A DNA stretch of 64,000 nt from Alphaproteobacteria bacterium (GTDB lineage: Bacteria; Pseudomonadota; Alphaproteobacteria; Rhizobiales; Beijerinckiaceae). Position 1 is the first letter of the stretch; every line of letters starts with the position of its first letter. The translations under genes and the position numbers were made by a program. The notes under the pieces are model-generated. The model worked only from the letters and a program-made list of their open reading frames with translations, was not told where the DNA came from and made no database searches. Positions 26,266-35,611 of the stretch are shown here, piece by piece. The stretch spans positions 1 to 64,000 of the forward strand of contig JAJPHH010000127.1 in assembly GCA_021325385.1 (NCBI GenBank), in the 5' to 3' direction.

Positions 26266-27162
26266 CTATGAGCTGGGAGACGGCTCTAACACGTCTCCCT
26301 GCTCGGCCATGGAAGTGAGCGAATCGGTATGCCTTCGGGCAAACACCGAGAACGATGGCCCATAAAGGTGCGCAGGTTCGTCGTGAGCAATTCGTATATC
26401 GGAGAACCCGAGTTTTCGAATCAGCGCAAGAAGGTCCTCCCTTTCGATCCAGCGATGGAGGTCGTGAGCGCCCCCGCAAAAAGTTTTGTTCTTCCACGCG
26501 CCGAGATAGCTTCGCCTGTAGAGGTGAACAGGAATCCCGCGATGCTCGCGAACTTCGACTTCGCCGACGAAGGCCTCCCGCCGCGGGTCGTCCTTGGGCA
26601 TCGATTCTCGGCTTACGTAATGCGTCCAGAGGTAAAATGTGTCAGTTCTGGCAGCAATTAACTCAATAAGCCTCAGAGGATCTTGCATATGATACAAGAC
26701 GCCGGACGCGACGATAAGATCGTAACGCTCCTTTGAATATTCGAGCCACTCGCAGAAGTCACCCAGCAAAAATCTGGCAATCTTCAGATTCAGGATTTCC
26801 TTGACTACCAGGCAGCGTAAATAGGCAAGCTTGTTAGCCTCGATCGCGTATAGAGACTCTGGCCCCTGTTGCTCGAGCATATATGTGTGCGAGGCCTCTA
26901 AGGGACCGAGTTCAAGGATCCTCTTCCCTTGAAGAGGGCCAACCTGGTCGATCAGCCATGCAATCCTTGTATCGGCATAAAATGCGCCCTTACCTCCGGT
27001 TACCCCGAATTCGGGAGGCAATGCATGATTCCAGCCTGGAAGAATGTTCAACGCATTCTGCGCGCTCGGCATTCCGATAATATATTCGTCAAGTACATCG
27101 CCAACGCTTCCGGTTTTGCTCCCCTTCTGCGGCCGGCCTTGGCGCTCCAAAATGTCTGCCAT
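26266..27162 (-). CDS. Class I SAM-dependent methyltransferase
   Basis: This is a 298-residue protein from ATG 27162 (MADILERQ). The frame is open upstream to 27363 but would then overlap the glycosyltransferase before it. The SAM-binding core is GKRILELGPLEASHTYML, with LYAIEANKLAYLRC and the later VASGVLYHMQDPLRLIELI, the pattern of tRNA-wobble-like and glycan methyltransferases. In this context it may methylate a sugar of the exported polysaccharide. It lies 46 nt after the GT2 gene at 27209-29647 and shares its strand, so the two form a small operon. The acceptor is unknown. Confidence 0.8.
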   Translation of the reverse strand: MADILERQGRPQKGSKTGSVGDVLDEYIIGMPSAQNALNILPGWNHALPPEFGVTGGKGAFYADTRIAWLIDQVGPLQGKRILELGPLEASHTYMLEQQGPESLYAIEANKLAYLRCLVVKEILNLKIARFLLGDFCEWLEYSKERYDLIVASGVLYHMQDPLRLIELIAARTDTFYLWTHYVSRESMPKDDPRREAFVGEVEVREHRGIPVHLYRRSYLGAWKNKTFCGGAHDLHRWIEREDLLALIRKLGFSDIRIAHDEPAHLYGPSFSVFARRHTDSLTSMAEQGDVLEPSPSS

Positions 27163-27208
27163 TTTACGCAAAAAATCGACGGCCAACGCTTGTAACGGCA
27201 ACAATCGT

Positions 27209-29647
27209 CTAGCTCCCTTGCTCAGAAACGGCGAACTCCGCAACACGTCGCACGCGCGCGTCGTCGAGGCCGTACTGTTCTTCAATCGGAAGGATATAGT
27301 CGCGGAGCGCACAGATGGATGAATATTGGGATAAATGGATGTTGTAGTAGGGATCTGAGCCAATCAAGCTGGCCCACTTTCTGTTGAACAAAGCCAATTC
27401 ATCCGGCGGCGCCACATCCCGACTGATCGATTCGTGATGATACAACATCGCAAAGGGCGTATAGATAATGCGGCCGCCGGTGTGCGCCGCTAGGCGGACA
27501 CAAAAATCTATGTCGTTGTAGTTTATACGGAAAGCCGGATCGAAACCGCCGATTGCAAGATAATCGCGTCGGCGCGTCATCAAACAAGCACCGGTTACGG
27601 CGCTATATTCGCGCGCAAGCACAGCACTGCCCGCGAGGCCGACCGCCGTCGCGTTGTCTTCGTTGTAATAGATATGCGAAGGGCCCTGCTGGAATAGAAG
27701 CACTCCGGCATGCTGGATGCGCTCGGTGGGAAAAATCAACTTGGCGCCGACTGCCGCGACATCATCCTGTTGGCACCACATCAACATTTCCGCGAGCCAT
27801 CCGCCATTAATTACTTCCATGTCATCGTTGAGGAGGACCACGTATTCTCCACGCGCAGCTTCGACGACAAGGTTCATCTTCTCGGACATGTTGAACATGT
27901 GCGCTCGATACTCGACGCGCCGGGCACCGAGGCGATCAAGTTCATCACGCAGAGAAGAGTCAAAGTCGCCGTTTTCGGCAACGACAACTTCAAAATTTTT
28001 ATATTCAGTACGAGCATAAATGGATCGGACAAGCTCCAACACCAGCCAGCTACGTCCCGGACGGGTTTTGCACGGCTTCCCGGCAGACGGAATCGCAATC
28101 GAGACGAGCGGCTCGCCCACAATTTCGTATCGCGCTCGATGACTGCCGGGGAAAGGGCCGGGCTCCGCGTAAGCCCTGATCGGACCAGTGTCCAGGTATG
28201 CCTGAAGTGCGCGACGCGCCGCCAATTCAGCTTTTGGTTTCGCCTGTGCGCCCGACGCCGTTGATTGGCGCAAAGTACGCCAATGATAAAGCACATCGGG
28301 AATGTGAACGACCCGCCTGGCGACGCGGGCGAATCTAAGCGCGAGATCATAGTCTTGCGCTAAATCGAATTCTGAGCGAAAACCGCCTAGTTGGACGACC
28401 AGATCTCTACGATACACGCCGAGGTGACACGTATACATACAACCATGAAAGAATGCCGGGCTCCAGTCGGGTTTGAGCAAAGGATCGGACCGTCGCCCTA
28501 TTTCGTCGATTTTATCCTCGTCTGAATAAAGCCAATCGGCGTCCGGGCTGTTATTGAGCGCGCGGGCGAAAGCATAAAGCGCATGCGGCGCAATTTCATC
28601 GTCATGATCCAGCAGCGCAATGTAGTCCCCCTTCGCCAGTCCCAAAGCCGCATTGCTTGCGGCCGATATCCCGCTGTTCTTCTCGAGAAAAGTGACCTTG
28701 ATCCGCGGGTCGCCTTTGTGGCGATCGAGGACTTGACGCACACCGTCGGTCGTAGAGCCATCGTCGGCAATGCAAAGCTCCCAATGTGGGTAAATCTGAT
28801 TTGTGACCGATCGAATGGCCCGCTCCAGAAACTCGGCTGGAGAGTTGAAGGTTGGCATAATTATGGAGAAGACCGGCACGCGATTGAACTCGCCGAGCTT
28901 CGCGAGGAATTTTTGCCGCCTTGTGGTTGTGATCTTCCGCGTTTCAATCCACCGCTGATAAAGCTGCCGCTGTGAAAGCGCGTGTGGGCCAAATAGCGCC
29001 CGGATGGCCCGTCGTGGCCGAAGAGTCGCCAGCGAGATTAGAAATTCCTTTATGGATTGGCCGAGCACTCCCTGTTCACGGCGGCAGACCAAGCGCTGCG
29101 CAATCAGTTTTGGCAGACCCCACGCCAGCCGCATTGCCAAGAGTTCGAATTGGTCGACGACAAATTCGCATGGAAAATCCGTCGGGTCGACTCGGATCGC
29201 ATAGATCGGGCCGCGCAACGACATGACGTGGCGCACGCTGATGCGATTCTGATCGTAATAGAACGCGCGACTGTTGGTTTCTCGGAAGCCGCCGCCGGAA
29301 TCGTAATATATTTGCCACGTGCCTGCTTTTAGTCTCGCGCGGGCCGCCGTGACCCTCGCGGCAAATCGGATTTCCAGATAACGCATCCTCGTCGAGGCCG
29401 GCAAAAGCCATGCAGCATTGCTGTCCTGCGCTCTCCAGCAACCGGCGAGACCGGTTGGCGCAAGGCCCGGACTTGGGATAAGAGCTTTGGTATCCAGAGG
29501 CTCACGCAGAATCAGCAGGGAGGCCAAATTGTGTAGCGCCTGCGCGAGGCCCCTTTGTTGCGCCTTCTTTCGGACGCCCGTGGCAGTATCCAAATAAGGG
29601 ACTCCGGCGACCGACGCGCTGACATCGCTTCGGTCCCCTTGTTGCAT
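27209..29647 (-). CDS. Large two-domain GT2 glycosyltransferase
   Basis: This is an 812-residue protein. The first ~250 residues have no recognised domain (a beta-rich part with FPCEFVVDQFELLAMR). GT2 domain 1 (about 260-500) has FSIIMPTFNSP, IADDGSTTDG, the LLDHDDE catalytic box and YSDEDKIDE...PLLKPDWSP. GT2 domain 2 (about 530-770) has VSIAIPSAGK, VLLNDDME, VGAKLIFPTERIQHAGV, VTGACLMTRR, INYNDIDFCVRL and LYHHESISRD. Both active sites look intact, so it may add two different sugars. Similar bifunctional enzymes build rhamnan-like or O-antigen chains, but donor specificity cannot be read. It is divergent from the unknown gene at 29877. Confidence 0.92.
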   Translation of the reverse strand: MQQGDRSDVSASVAGVPYLDTATGVRKKAQQRGLAQALHNLASLLILREPLDTKALIPSPGLAPTGLAGCWRAQDSNAAWLLPASTRMRYLEIRFAARVTAARARLKAGTWQIYYDSGGGFRETNSRAFYYDQNRISVRHVMSLRGPIYAIRVDPTDFPCEFVVDQFELLAMRLAWGLPKLIAQRLVCRREQGVLGQSIKEFLISLATLRPRRAIRALFGPHALSQRQLYQRWIETRKITTTRRQKFLAKLGEFNRVPVFSIIMPTFNSPAEFLERAIRSVTNQIYPHWELCIADDGSTTDGVRQVLDRHKGDPRIKVTFLEKNSGISAASNAALGLAKGDYIALLDHDDEIAPHALYAFARALNNSPDADWLYSDEDKIDEIGRRSDPLLKPDWSPAFFHGCMYTCHLGVYRRDLVVQLGGFRSEFDLAQDYDLALRFARVARRVVHIPDVLYHWRTLRQSTASGAQAKPKAELAARRALQAYLDTGPIRAYAEPGPFPGSHRARYEIVGEPLVSIAIPSAGKPCKTRPGRSWLVLELVRSIYARTEYKNFEVVVAENGDFDSSLRDELDRLGARRVEYRAHMFNMSEKMNLVVEAARGEYVVLLNDDMEVINGGWLAEMLMWCQQDDVAAVGAKLIFPTERIQHAGVLLFQQGPSHIYYNEDNATAVGLAGSAVLAREYSAVTGACLMTRRRDYLAIGGFDPAFRINYNDIDFCVRLAAHTGGRIIYTPFAMLYHHESISRDVAPPDELALFNRKWASLIGSDPYYNIHLSQYSSICALRDYILPIEEQYGLDDARVRRVAEFAVSEQGS

Positions 29648-29876
29648 TTACAAATCTCCGATGGTAAAATCGCTCAATTCGATGACTTGTGCCTAATCGC
29701 TTCGATAAGAGCAACCCTTTTATTGCACTGATTTGACCGCAACGGCAGACGCAACCAACGGCTAATTTCCCTGCCTCTGCGCGCAAACGATAATCGTGCT
29801 ATACGCATGCAGCCTTGCTGGAACGAGGACGACCGGCAATTCTATCAGGGTGCGGGGTTAGAGGCCGCGGTTCTGG

Positions 29877-30932
29877 ATGTATTTCAATCTGCAGTCGGAT
29901 ACCGGCGACGTGATTGTGGGCTACGTCGTGCCCGATTCCTTCACCGGCATTCCCCAGATTCGCGTATCCAGCAACGGCGATGAATTGCTCGTATTTGAAG
30001 CGAACGAAATACGCGAAGGGCTAATAGCCGCAGGACGTCACGAAACGGGTAAATGCGGCTTTAGGATCGACAGCTCAGTTTTGCCTGAATTGCCGAATTT
30101 GACAAACCTTGAAATTTCTGATGCCGAAACCGGTATGCTGGTGTACCGCCGGCCGCGCAAGGATTTTATCGAGAAAAAAATATTGCGCCTGGAAACGCAT
30201 TTATTTCCGCTTTGGCGGCTAGACGATACATTAGAACCTCGCTTCCAATACTTTGCGCGAGGAGCCGAGAGATATGGGAGAGAATCAGTTTCGCAAATGT
30301 TCCTCTTGGATATAATTAATTCAATTTATGTGAGTGGCAGAATTCTTTATCAGAACTATTCTCTGTATTCAGAAAAGGCGAATTTCGCAACCGTTACTCT
30401 ATTACAGGACCCTCATAATGAGATCGCCGAAAGACTTATGATCCTGAGCAAGTTGGACGACGCGCAGATCAGCCAATTGGGAATGGAGAGGGAGCGTTTC
30501 AGACTCGGGCCGGCGGTTGAGTTCGCTAAATCATTGTCTTTCGAAGATGAGAAGGCGCTGACGCGGGCATTGCGGTCTATGCCGAAAGATGTCGCGGCGT
30601 TTTTAGCCAATCCTATTGTTCGCCAACTCACAGCGCCTACGCCGGACGAGATGCCGCGTAACGGCGCTGTAGCAGCGGCTCTCGATTGCCTCGCCTCGTT
30701 CGCAGTGGTGGGGCTTCGGAGCCAGGCCGCGGAATTCTTGCACAGCGTGACTGAGTTCTTAGGGATTGACGCGTCCGCGTTGCCTCAGATTCCACAATTT
30801 CCCAAAGTCGCCGCGCTCGGGCGGCATCTCAAGGAGACTCGCGTCGTAGACGCTCTGATAGAAAAGGACGTCGAATTGTACTACCACGTCGCCGAAGCCC
30901 ATTCAAAGCTGGAGCCGGCAGATAGCACTTGA
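29877..30932 (+). CDS. Unrecognised conserved-looking protein in capsule locus
   Basis: This is a 351-residue soluble protein that I do not recognise. There is no signal peptide or membrane span. The N-terminal ~100 residues look beta-rich (MYFNLQSDTGDVIVGYVVPD, then FTGIPQIRVSSNG), resembling a small carbohydrate-binding or sugar-recognition fold by pattern only. The rest is mostly helical, with FPLWRLDDTLEPRFQYFARGAERYG in the middle. Base composition is lower in GC than in the neighbours. It sits between a divergent glycosyltransferase and kpsM, 69 nt before kpsM on the same strand, so co-transcription with kpsM is likely. A role in polymer synthesis or export is inferred only from location. 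Confidence 0.75.
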   Translation: MYFNLQSDTGDVIVGYVVPDSFTGIPQIRVSSNGDELLVFEANEIREGLIAAGRHETGKCGFRIDSSVLPELPNLTNLEISDAETGMLVYRRPRKDFIEKKILRLETHLFPLWRLDDTLEPRFQYFARGAERYGRESVSQMFLLDIINSIYVSGRILYQNYSLYSEKANFATVTLLQDPHNEIAERLMILSKLDDAQISQLGMERERFRLGPAVEFAKSLSFEDEKALTRALRSMPKDVAAFLANPIVRQLTAPTPDEMPRNGAVAAALDCLASFAVVGLRSQAAEFLHSVTEFLGIDASALPQIPQFPKVAALGRHLKETRVVDALIEKDVELYYHVAEAHSKLEPADST

Positions 30933-31001
30933 AAGGGTGCCGCTCCAACGCTGGGGCGCTAGAGCACCTGTTCTGTAAAGAGGTTCGTCGAGGTTCTAAT
31001 A

Positions 31002-31790
31002 ATGAGCTATAGCTCGAGCTTGGTGGACGTGACAAGAGCCCAAGGCCGGCTGCTGCTTGCGTTAATGTTGCGCGACATTAAGACCCGATTCGGCGGCTCG
31101 GAATGGGGTTTTCTGCTGGCCATCGGCTGGCCTTTATCGCACGTACTTGTTTTGATCCTTCTGAACGGCGCATTGGGGAGGACGGCTCCATATGGTGACA
31201 GCGCCGCGCTGTGGTACGCGACCGGCGTTATCCCTTTCATGTGCTTTAGCTACATGTCGCGTTTCATTATGATGGGCATCGCGCTGAATAAACCTCTTTT
31301 ATCCTTTCCTGCCGTAAAGGTGACCGACATTCTATTCGCGCGCGCAATTGTCGAAGTGCTGAGCGCCTCTCTCGTGATCTTGATCCTCTTCGGCTTCTTC
31401 TGGTCGGCAGGTATCGACTTTATGCCGCTTGATATCGTTCAGGCTAGCTTGGCGCTGCTGGCAATGATGCTTCTCGGTGTCGGCATGGGCATGATCAACG
31501 CGATCATAGCGGCAGCGGTCCCTTTCTGGATAACAGGATACGCCCTGCTTATGGTTATCATGTGGTTTGCTTCCGGAGTGGTATTCGTCCCGGACAGCCT
31601 CCCGCTTTCAGCTCAGGAAATCCTTTCATATTTTCCACCCTTGCAGGGCGTAGAGTGGATGCGCTCTGCATATTACGAAGGCTACGGGGCAGCCATTCTT
31701 GACAAAGGATATGTCGTATCCTTCGCAGTTTGCACCGCATTCGCCGGCTTGGCGGTTGAACGAATCGCACGTGGCAGGTTACTTATGTAG
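31002..31790 (+). CDS. kpsM: Capsular polysaccharide export permease
   Basis: This is a 262-residue integral membrane protein with about six hydrophobic spans. It has the ABC-2 permease pattern: basic N-terminus with LMLRDIKTRFGGSEWGFLLAIGWPL, and a final YFPPLQGVEWMRSAYYEGY segment typical of KpsM. It forms the inner-membrane pore energised by KpsT (22908-23561) for ABC-dependent capsule export. Separation of kpsM from kpsT-kpsE by two minus-strand genes and one unknown gene is unusual and suggests rearrangement of the locus. It converges with the sugar reductase at 31837. Confidence 0.92.
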   Translation: MSYSSSLVDVTRAQGRLLLALMLRDIKTRFGGSEWGFLLAIGWPLSHVLVLILLNGALGRTAPYGDSAALWYATGVIPFMCFSYMSRFIMMGIALNKPLLSFPAVKVTDILFARAIVEVLSASLVILILFGFFWSAGIDFMPLDIVQASLALLAMMLLGVGMGMINAIIAAAVPFWITGYALLMVIMWFASGVVFVPDSLPLSAQEILSYFPPLQGVEWMRSAYYEGYGAAILDKGYVVSFAVCTAFAGLAVERIARGRLLM

Positions 31791-31836
31791 AGCGTTTGCG
31801 TGAAACCGATCGAAAGGACCGATTTGGTTCATCCTC

Positions 31837-32745
31837 TCATCTGGACTCGGCGCAATTGCGTTTCCACCACGCCACCGTCTGCGCTATTCCGCCCTTGATA
31901 TCGTAAAGGGGTTTGAACCCGATCTCCTGCGTCAACCGGGTGACGTCAGCTTCGATGACCATGGGCTCGCCTTCAGCAAGAGTTCGCGCCCCGAACTGCA
32001 GGCAATCTGCATTGCCGATTTCAGAAGCAACAATATCGAGTACTGACCGGACGCTAATTGCTGCGCCTGAGCCTATATTGACCGGACCCTGCGCGTTGCA
32101 GTCTATAAGGGCCACAAACGCGCCGGCTACGTCATCGACGTGGAGGAAGTCGCGCCTTTGATTCCCATGAGTCGTGGGGAACGGCGCGACCTTGACGAGA
32201 CAGCGTATCGCGTCGCTGACAAGTCGGCCCGGTTTCTCACCGGGACCATAGAGAAAGAAAATCCGGCCCCATCCTACCGATAGGCCGCCACTATCGCCGT
32301 AATATGTAAGTAGCCGCCTGAGCGCATCTTTAGCGGCTCCGTAGAGCGTGGCTGGGACGCACGGCGTCGTCGCTTCGAAAAAGCGCGGCGCTCCCCATTG
32401 ATACTCGGCGCAAGTTCCCGCAAAAACGGCGCGCCGCCCGCCGGCGGCTTCGAAGGCGCGCGCTAGTTGCAAGCTCGCGCTAACCCAGTCGAGATTTTCG
32501 GACGCACGCCAATAACGCCCAGGGGTCACATCCCACGCAAGATGCAGGAGGTGAGTCGCCCGAATTTTGAGCGTGACCGCTCGCACGGCGTCGGCGTCGA
32601 GCAAGTCAGCGCTGTGGAACTCAAGGTCGCGGTCCTCAGGACGCGTTCGACCTATGGCGTGAACCTCGTAGCCGCGCGCCCTCAGAAGCGGAACCGCGCG
32701 GGCGCCGATAAAGCCTGTCGCGCCCGTCACGAGAACTCGCTTCAT
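31837..32745 (-). CDS. NAD-dependent epimerase/reductase of nucleotide-sugar cassette
   Basis: This is a 302-residue extended SDR from ATG 32745, whose ATGA overlaps the stop of the epimerase gene. KRVLVTGATGFIGARAVPLL binds NAD(P). The catalytic tyrosine-lysine pair is in LYGAAKDALRR, and RRDFLHVDDVAGAF is the family substrate loop. It is the last gene of a five-gene minus-strand cassette. By analogy with C-branched CDP- and dTDP-sugar pathways it would reduce the 4-keto group at the end of the pathway. This step is inferred from order and family, not from a diagnostic residue. Confidence 0.85.
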   Translation of the reverse strand: MKRVLVTGATGFIGARAVPLLRARGYEVHAIGRTRPEDRDLEFHSADLLDADAVRAVTLKIRATHLLHLAWDVTPGRYWRASENLDWVSASLQLARAFEAAGGRRAVFAGTCAEYQWGAPRFFEATTPCVPATLYGAAKDALRRLLTYYGDSGGLSVGWGRIFFLYGPGEKPGRLVSDAIRCLVKVAPFPTTHGNQRRDFLHVDDVAGAFVALIDCNAQGPVNIGSGAAISVRSVLDIVASEIGNADCLQFGARTLAEGEPMVIEADVTRLTQEIGFKPLYDIKGGIAQTVAWWKRNCAESR

Positions 32746-33272
32746 GGCTTCCAATCGGGAAATTGGAGATCTCGTTCGGAAATGACGCTTATTGGCTGCG
32801 GCCAGCGAACATTCACGGCCGGGTCGTTCCAACGAACGCCCCGAGCCGCGCTTGCCTCATACGGGACGTCTATCAGATAGAGGACTTCAGTTTCGTCTTC
32901 TAGAGTCTGGAAGCCGTGGGCCAATCCTACCGGGATAAAGACCGCATCCCGATTCGTGGCCGACAGTTCGACACTGCATGTCCGTAGATAGGTCGTCGAG
33001 CACCGCCTCAAATCGATCAAGACATCATAAATAGCGCCCGAGGTGCATCGAACGAGTTTTGTCTCCGCGTGAGGTTCGACGGAGAAATGCATGCCGCGTA
33101 CCGTGCCCCGGCGAAGGTTGAACGAGACGCTCGCTTGCGAAAAGCGAGTCGTCAGATTTTGGCGCGCAAATTCCTCTTCGCAAAAAGTGCGCGCAAAAAA
33201 ACCTCGCTCATCGGAGCGCGTTTCAATCTCGACGCGGTAAGCCCCGGCAAGAGGAAGCTGGTGAAAGCGCAT
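32742..33272 (-). CDS. RfbC-like nucleotide-sugar 3,5-epimerase of the CDP-sugar cassette
   Basis: This is a 176-residue cupin related to RmlC, with DERGFFARTFCEEEF, RGMHFSVEPHAE (catalytic histidine region), VLIDLRRCSTTYLR and PVGLAHGFQTLEDETEV. It is clearly different from the rhamnose rfbC at 20999. It starts three bases after the C-methyltransferase stop and overlaps the reductase, so it belongs to the cassette. Expected reaction: epimerisation next to the keto group of a 4-keto-6-deoxy nucleotide sugar, here probably CDP-linked. Confidence 0.88.
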   Translation of the reverse strand: MRFHQLPLAGAYRVEIETRSDERGFFARTFCEEEFARQNLTTRFSQASVSFNLRRGTVRGMHFSVEPHAETKLVRCTSGAIYDVLIDLRRCSTTYLRTCSVELSATNRDAVFIPVGLAHGFQTLEDETEVLYLIDVPYEASAARGVRWNDPAVNVRWPQPISVISERDLQFPDWKP

Positions 33273-33275
33273 AGC

Positions 33276-34505
33276 TCAAAAAATCGAAATCTCTGGCACC
33301 GCGGTTACGAAAGCGCCGCCCCATTCTCGGACGCTCGCCAATTGTTCTGCAATTTCATCTCGCAAATTCCACGGAAGGATGAGGACGTAATCAGGCTTGC
33401 GCGCTAGCATCTCCTCCGGCGATACGACCGGAATGCGGCTGCCTGGCAACAGCGTCCTCTGTTTATGGGGCGAGCGGTCGGCGACGACTTGGATCAATTC
33501 TGGCCCTATGCCGCAATAGTTCAGAAACGTGTTGCCCTTGGCGGCAGCGCCGTAAGCGCAGACTAGCTTCTTGTTTTGTCGCGCATTGATGAGAAAGTTC
33601 AGGGCCTCGCATTTGATTCGAACGACGTTCTCGGCAAACCTTGCGTAAGTCGAAAGATCGCGTAATCCAGCCGCGCGTTCCGCATCGAGAACACGGCCGA
33701 CCGCTCCGGTCGTCCCGTGACCCGCGTCGACGCGGCACATGAAGACCCGTAAAGAGCCCCCATGCGTCGGCAATTCCTCGACGTCAAAGACGCGTAAATC
33801 GTTCAGCCGGGCTACGTGAGCGACGACGCTCAACGACAGATAGGAAAAATGTTCATGGTAGATGGTGTCGAATTGACTTTCCTCCACCATCCGCAGCAGA
33901 TGCGGGAATTCAAAAGTCGCCACCCCTTCAGGCTTCAGCAGCACGCGAAAGCCCGCGACAAAATCCAAGATGTCCGGCACATGCGCCAGCACATTGTTCG
34001 CCGCCATCAGATCGGCGCTATGGCCGGCGGCGAGCAGTCTTTCGGCGGTGCGGCGGCCAAAGAAGGCGACTTCCGTGGGTACGCCGCGTGAAATCGCGAC
34101 CTCGGCGACGTTGCGCGCCGGCTCGACGCCGAGAACCGGGACGCCGCGCCGCACGAAATACTGGAGGAGATAGCCGTCGTTGCTCGCGACTTCTACCACT
34201 TTGTGATTCGAGGCGAGTCCAAAGCGCTCTTGCATTTTCTCGACATAGTTTTCTGCATGGCGCAGCCAGCTGGTCGAGAAGCCGGAAAAATAGGCATAGT
34301 CGGAAAAAATATTCTCCGGACTTTCGAACTCCTCCAGCTGCACGAGAAAGCACTCTTCACAGACAAACGCGTGCAATGGATAAAAAATTTCTCCCTCGCG
34401 GCTTTTGTCTAAGGGCACGTAAGAATTCGCGAGAGGAGAAAGGCCGAGATCGGCTGCGGTGTGCTTCAGTTGCGCGCCGCAAACCCGGCAGGATCCGTGC
34501 ATCAC
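33276..34505 (-). CDS. NovU/TylC3-type sugar C-methyltransferase
   Basis: This is a 409-residue, three-part protein. The N-terminal zinc site consists of CRVCG and CEECF with spacing typical of the family. The SAM domain is at about 75-200 (VVEVASNDGYLLQYFVRRG, then NNVLAHVPDI), with the characteristic YHEHFSYLS that holds the catalytic His-Glu pair. The C-terminal Rossmann-like part has CAYGAAAKGNTFLNY and VADRSPHKQ. Family enzymes add a methyl group to C3 of 4-keto nucleotide sugars, giving branched sugars. The gene lies between two SDR genes downstream of rfbF, which supports a 3-C-methyl branched CDP-sugar. The second ATG (34502) is an equally possible start. Confidence 0.92.
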   Translation of the reverse strand: MMHGSCRVCGAQLKHTAADLGLSPLANSYVPLDKSREGEIFYPLHAFVCEECFLVQLEEFESPENIFSDYAYFSGFSTSWLRHAENYVEKMQERFGLASNHKVVEVASNDGYLLQYFVRRGVPVLGVEPARNVAEVAISRGVPTEVAFFGRRTAERLLAAGHSADLMAANNVLAHVPDILDFVAGFRVLLKPEGVATFEFPHLLRMVEESQFDTIYHEHFSYLSLSVVAHVARLNDLRVFDVEELPTHGGSLRVFMCRVDAGHGTTGAVGRVLDAERAAGLRDLSTYARFAENVVRIKCEALNFLINARQNKKLVCAYGAAAKGNTFLNYCGIGPELIQVVADRSPHKQRTLLPGSRIPVVSPEEMLARKPDYVLILPWNLRDEIAEQLASVREWGGAFVTAVPEISIF

Positions 34506-34543
34506 TTATCATCGCTCCTGATGGTCGATTCTACGGGGGCGGA

Positions 34544-35602
34544 TCAGTTCAGCCGGTCACGCCAGTTCAGGTCTTTATCCAACCGCTGTTGCTCTATGTG
34601 GCGCTCGAGCACTTTGAGCCGGATGAGTTGCGATTGACGAAAATCTCGGTCCGAGAACGCGATCGCGTGCAGGCCGTCGCGCAGCGCCTCGATCGAGGAG
34701 GCGAGCGTTTCTTTCGGTTGATGATCCGGCGCGAGCTTCCGAAACAAGCTGAAGTCGACCTTGTAGGAGCGGCCGTCGGGCGGCGCCGCAGTGTTGATCG
34801 AGACTTTCGTTTCGGGGACCGCCGCGGCCACCGCATGAGCCAAATCTCTAACTTGGTAGTTCCACTCGTCGGACCCGACATTCACCGCGAGGAACTTGCC
34901 TCCAACTTCGGCTGGCCTCGCGATCGCCCATTCGATCGCGCGAGCCATATCGCGTATGTCGATCAGGGGCCGCCAGGGCGTGCCGTCGCTGAGCACGCTT
35001 ATCTCGCCGGAGGACAGCGCGCAGGCGACGAAATCGTTGAGCACGAGATCGAGCCGTAGCCGGTCCGACATCCCGCAAGCGGTCGCGAACCGCAGCGAGG
35101 TCGCGGTCATGCCGTTGAGATCGAGCTGTCGCAAAGCCTCTTCGGTGGCGATTTTCGAGCGCGCATACGCCGTCAATGGATTGAGCGCGTCGCCTTCCGC
35201 ACGGGCGCGGCCGTCGCCGGCAAAGCCATAAACGCTGCAGCTTGAAGCGAAAACAAAGTTCGCAACCCCGGCGGCCGCGGCCGCTTCGGCGAGCGCCACG
35301 CTGGCGCGATGGTTGATCTCGTCCGTTACGGCTTCGAAACGATTGCCCATCGGATCGTTCGACACCGCCGCCAGATGCACCACAGCGTCAAAGCCTCGGA
35401 GGTCCTTCACGCCGATCTTGCGCACATCCCCGAATCGCTGCTCGTCCAACAGGCGCTCAGGCGCCTCCTTCGCCGTCGTCAGGCAATGGGCGAAGAAGCC
35501 GCTATCGTAGCCGGCCAGAAACGCGGACGGCAAAGCCGCGCGCAACCGGCGCGTGACGGCCGGCCCCACGTAACCCATATTGCCCGTGATGAGAACGCGC
35601 AT
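34544..35602 (-). CDS. SDR-family nucleotide-sugar dehydratase/epimerase
   Basis: This is a 352-residue protein. The NAD site is RVLITGNMGYVGPAVTRRL, and catalytic motifs are SSCSVYG and TAYARSKIATEE (YxxxK). DIRDMARAIEWAI and NVGSDEWNYQVRDLA are typical of SDR enzymes found next to glucose-1-phosphate cytidylyltransferases. It starts nine bases after the rfbF stop. As no separate CDP-glucose 4,6-dehydratase is present in the cassette, this protein could fill that step, although it does not look like a typical RfbG. Confidence 0.85.
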   Translation of the reverse strand: MRVLITGNMGYVGPAVTRRLRAALPSAFLAGYDSGFFAHCLTTAKEAPERLLDEQRFGDVRKIGVKDLRGFDAVVHLAAVSNDPMGNRFEAVTDEINHRASVALAEAAAAAGVANFVFASSCSVYGFAGDGRARAEGDALNPLTAYARSKIATEEALRQLDLNGMTATSLRFATACGMSDRLRLDLVLNDFVACALSSGEISVLSDGTPWRPLIDIRDMARAIEWAIARPAEVGGKFLAVNVGSDEWNYQVRDLAHAVAAAVPETKVSINTAAPPDGRSYKVDFSLFRKLAPDHQPKETLASSIEALRDGLHAIAFSDRDFRQSQLIRLKVLERHIEQQRLDKDLNWRDRLN

Positions 35603-35611
35603 TTAAAGACC

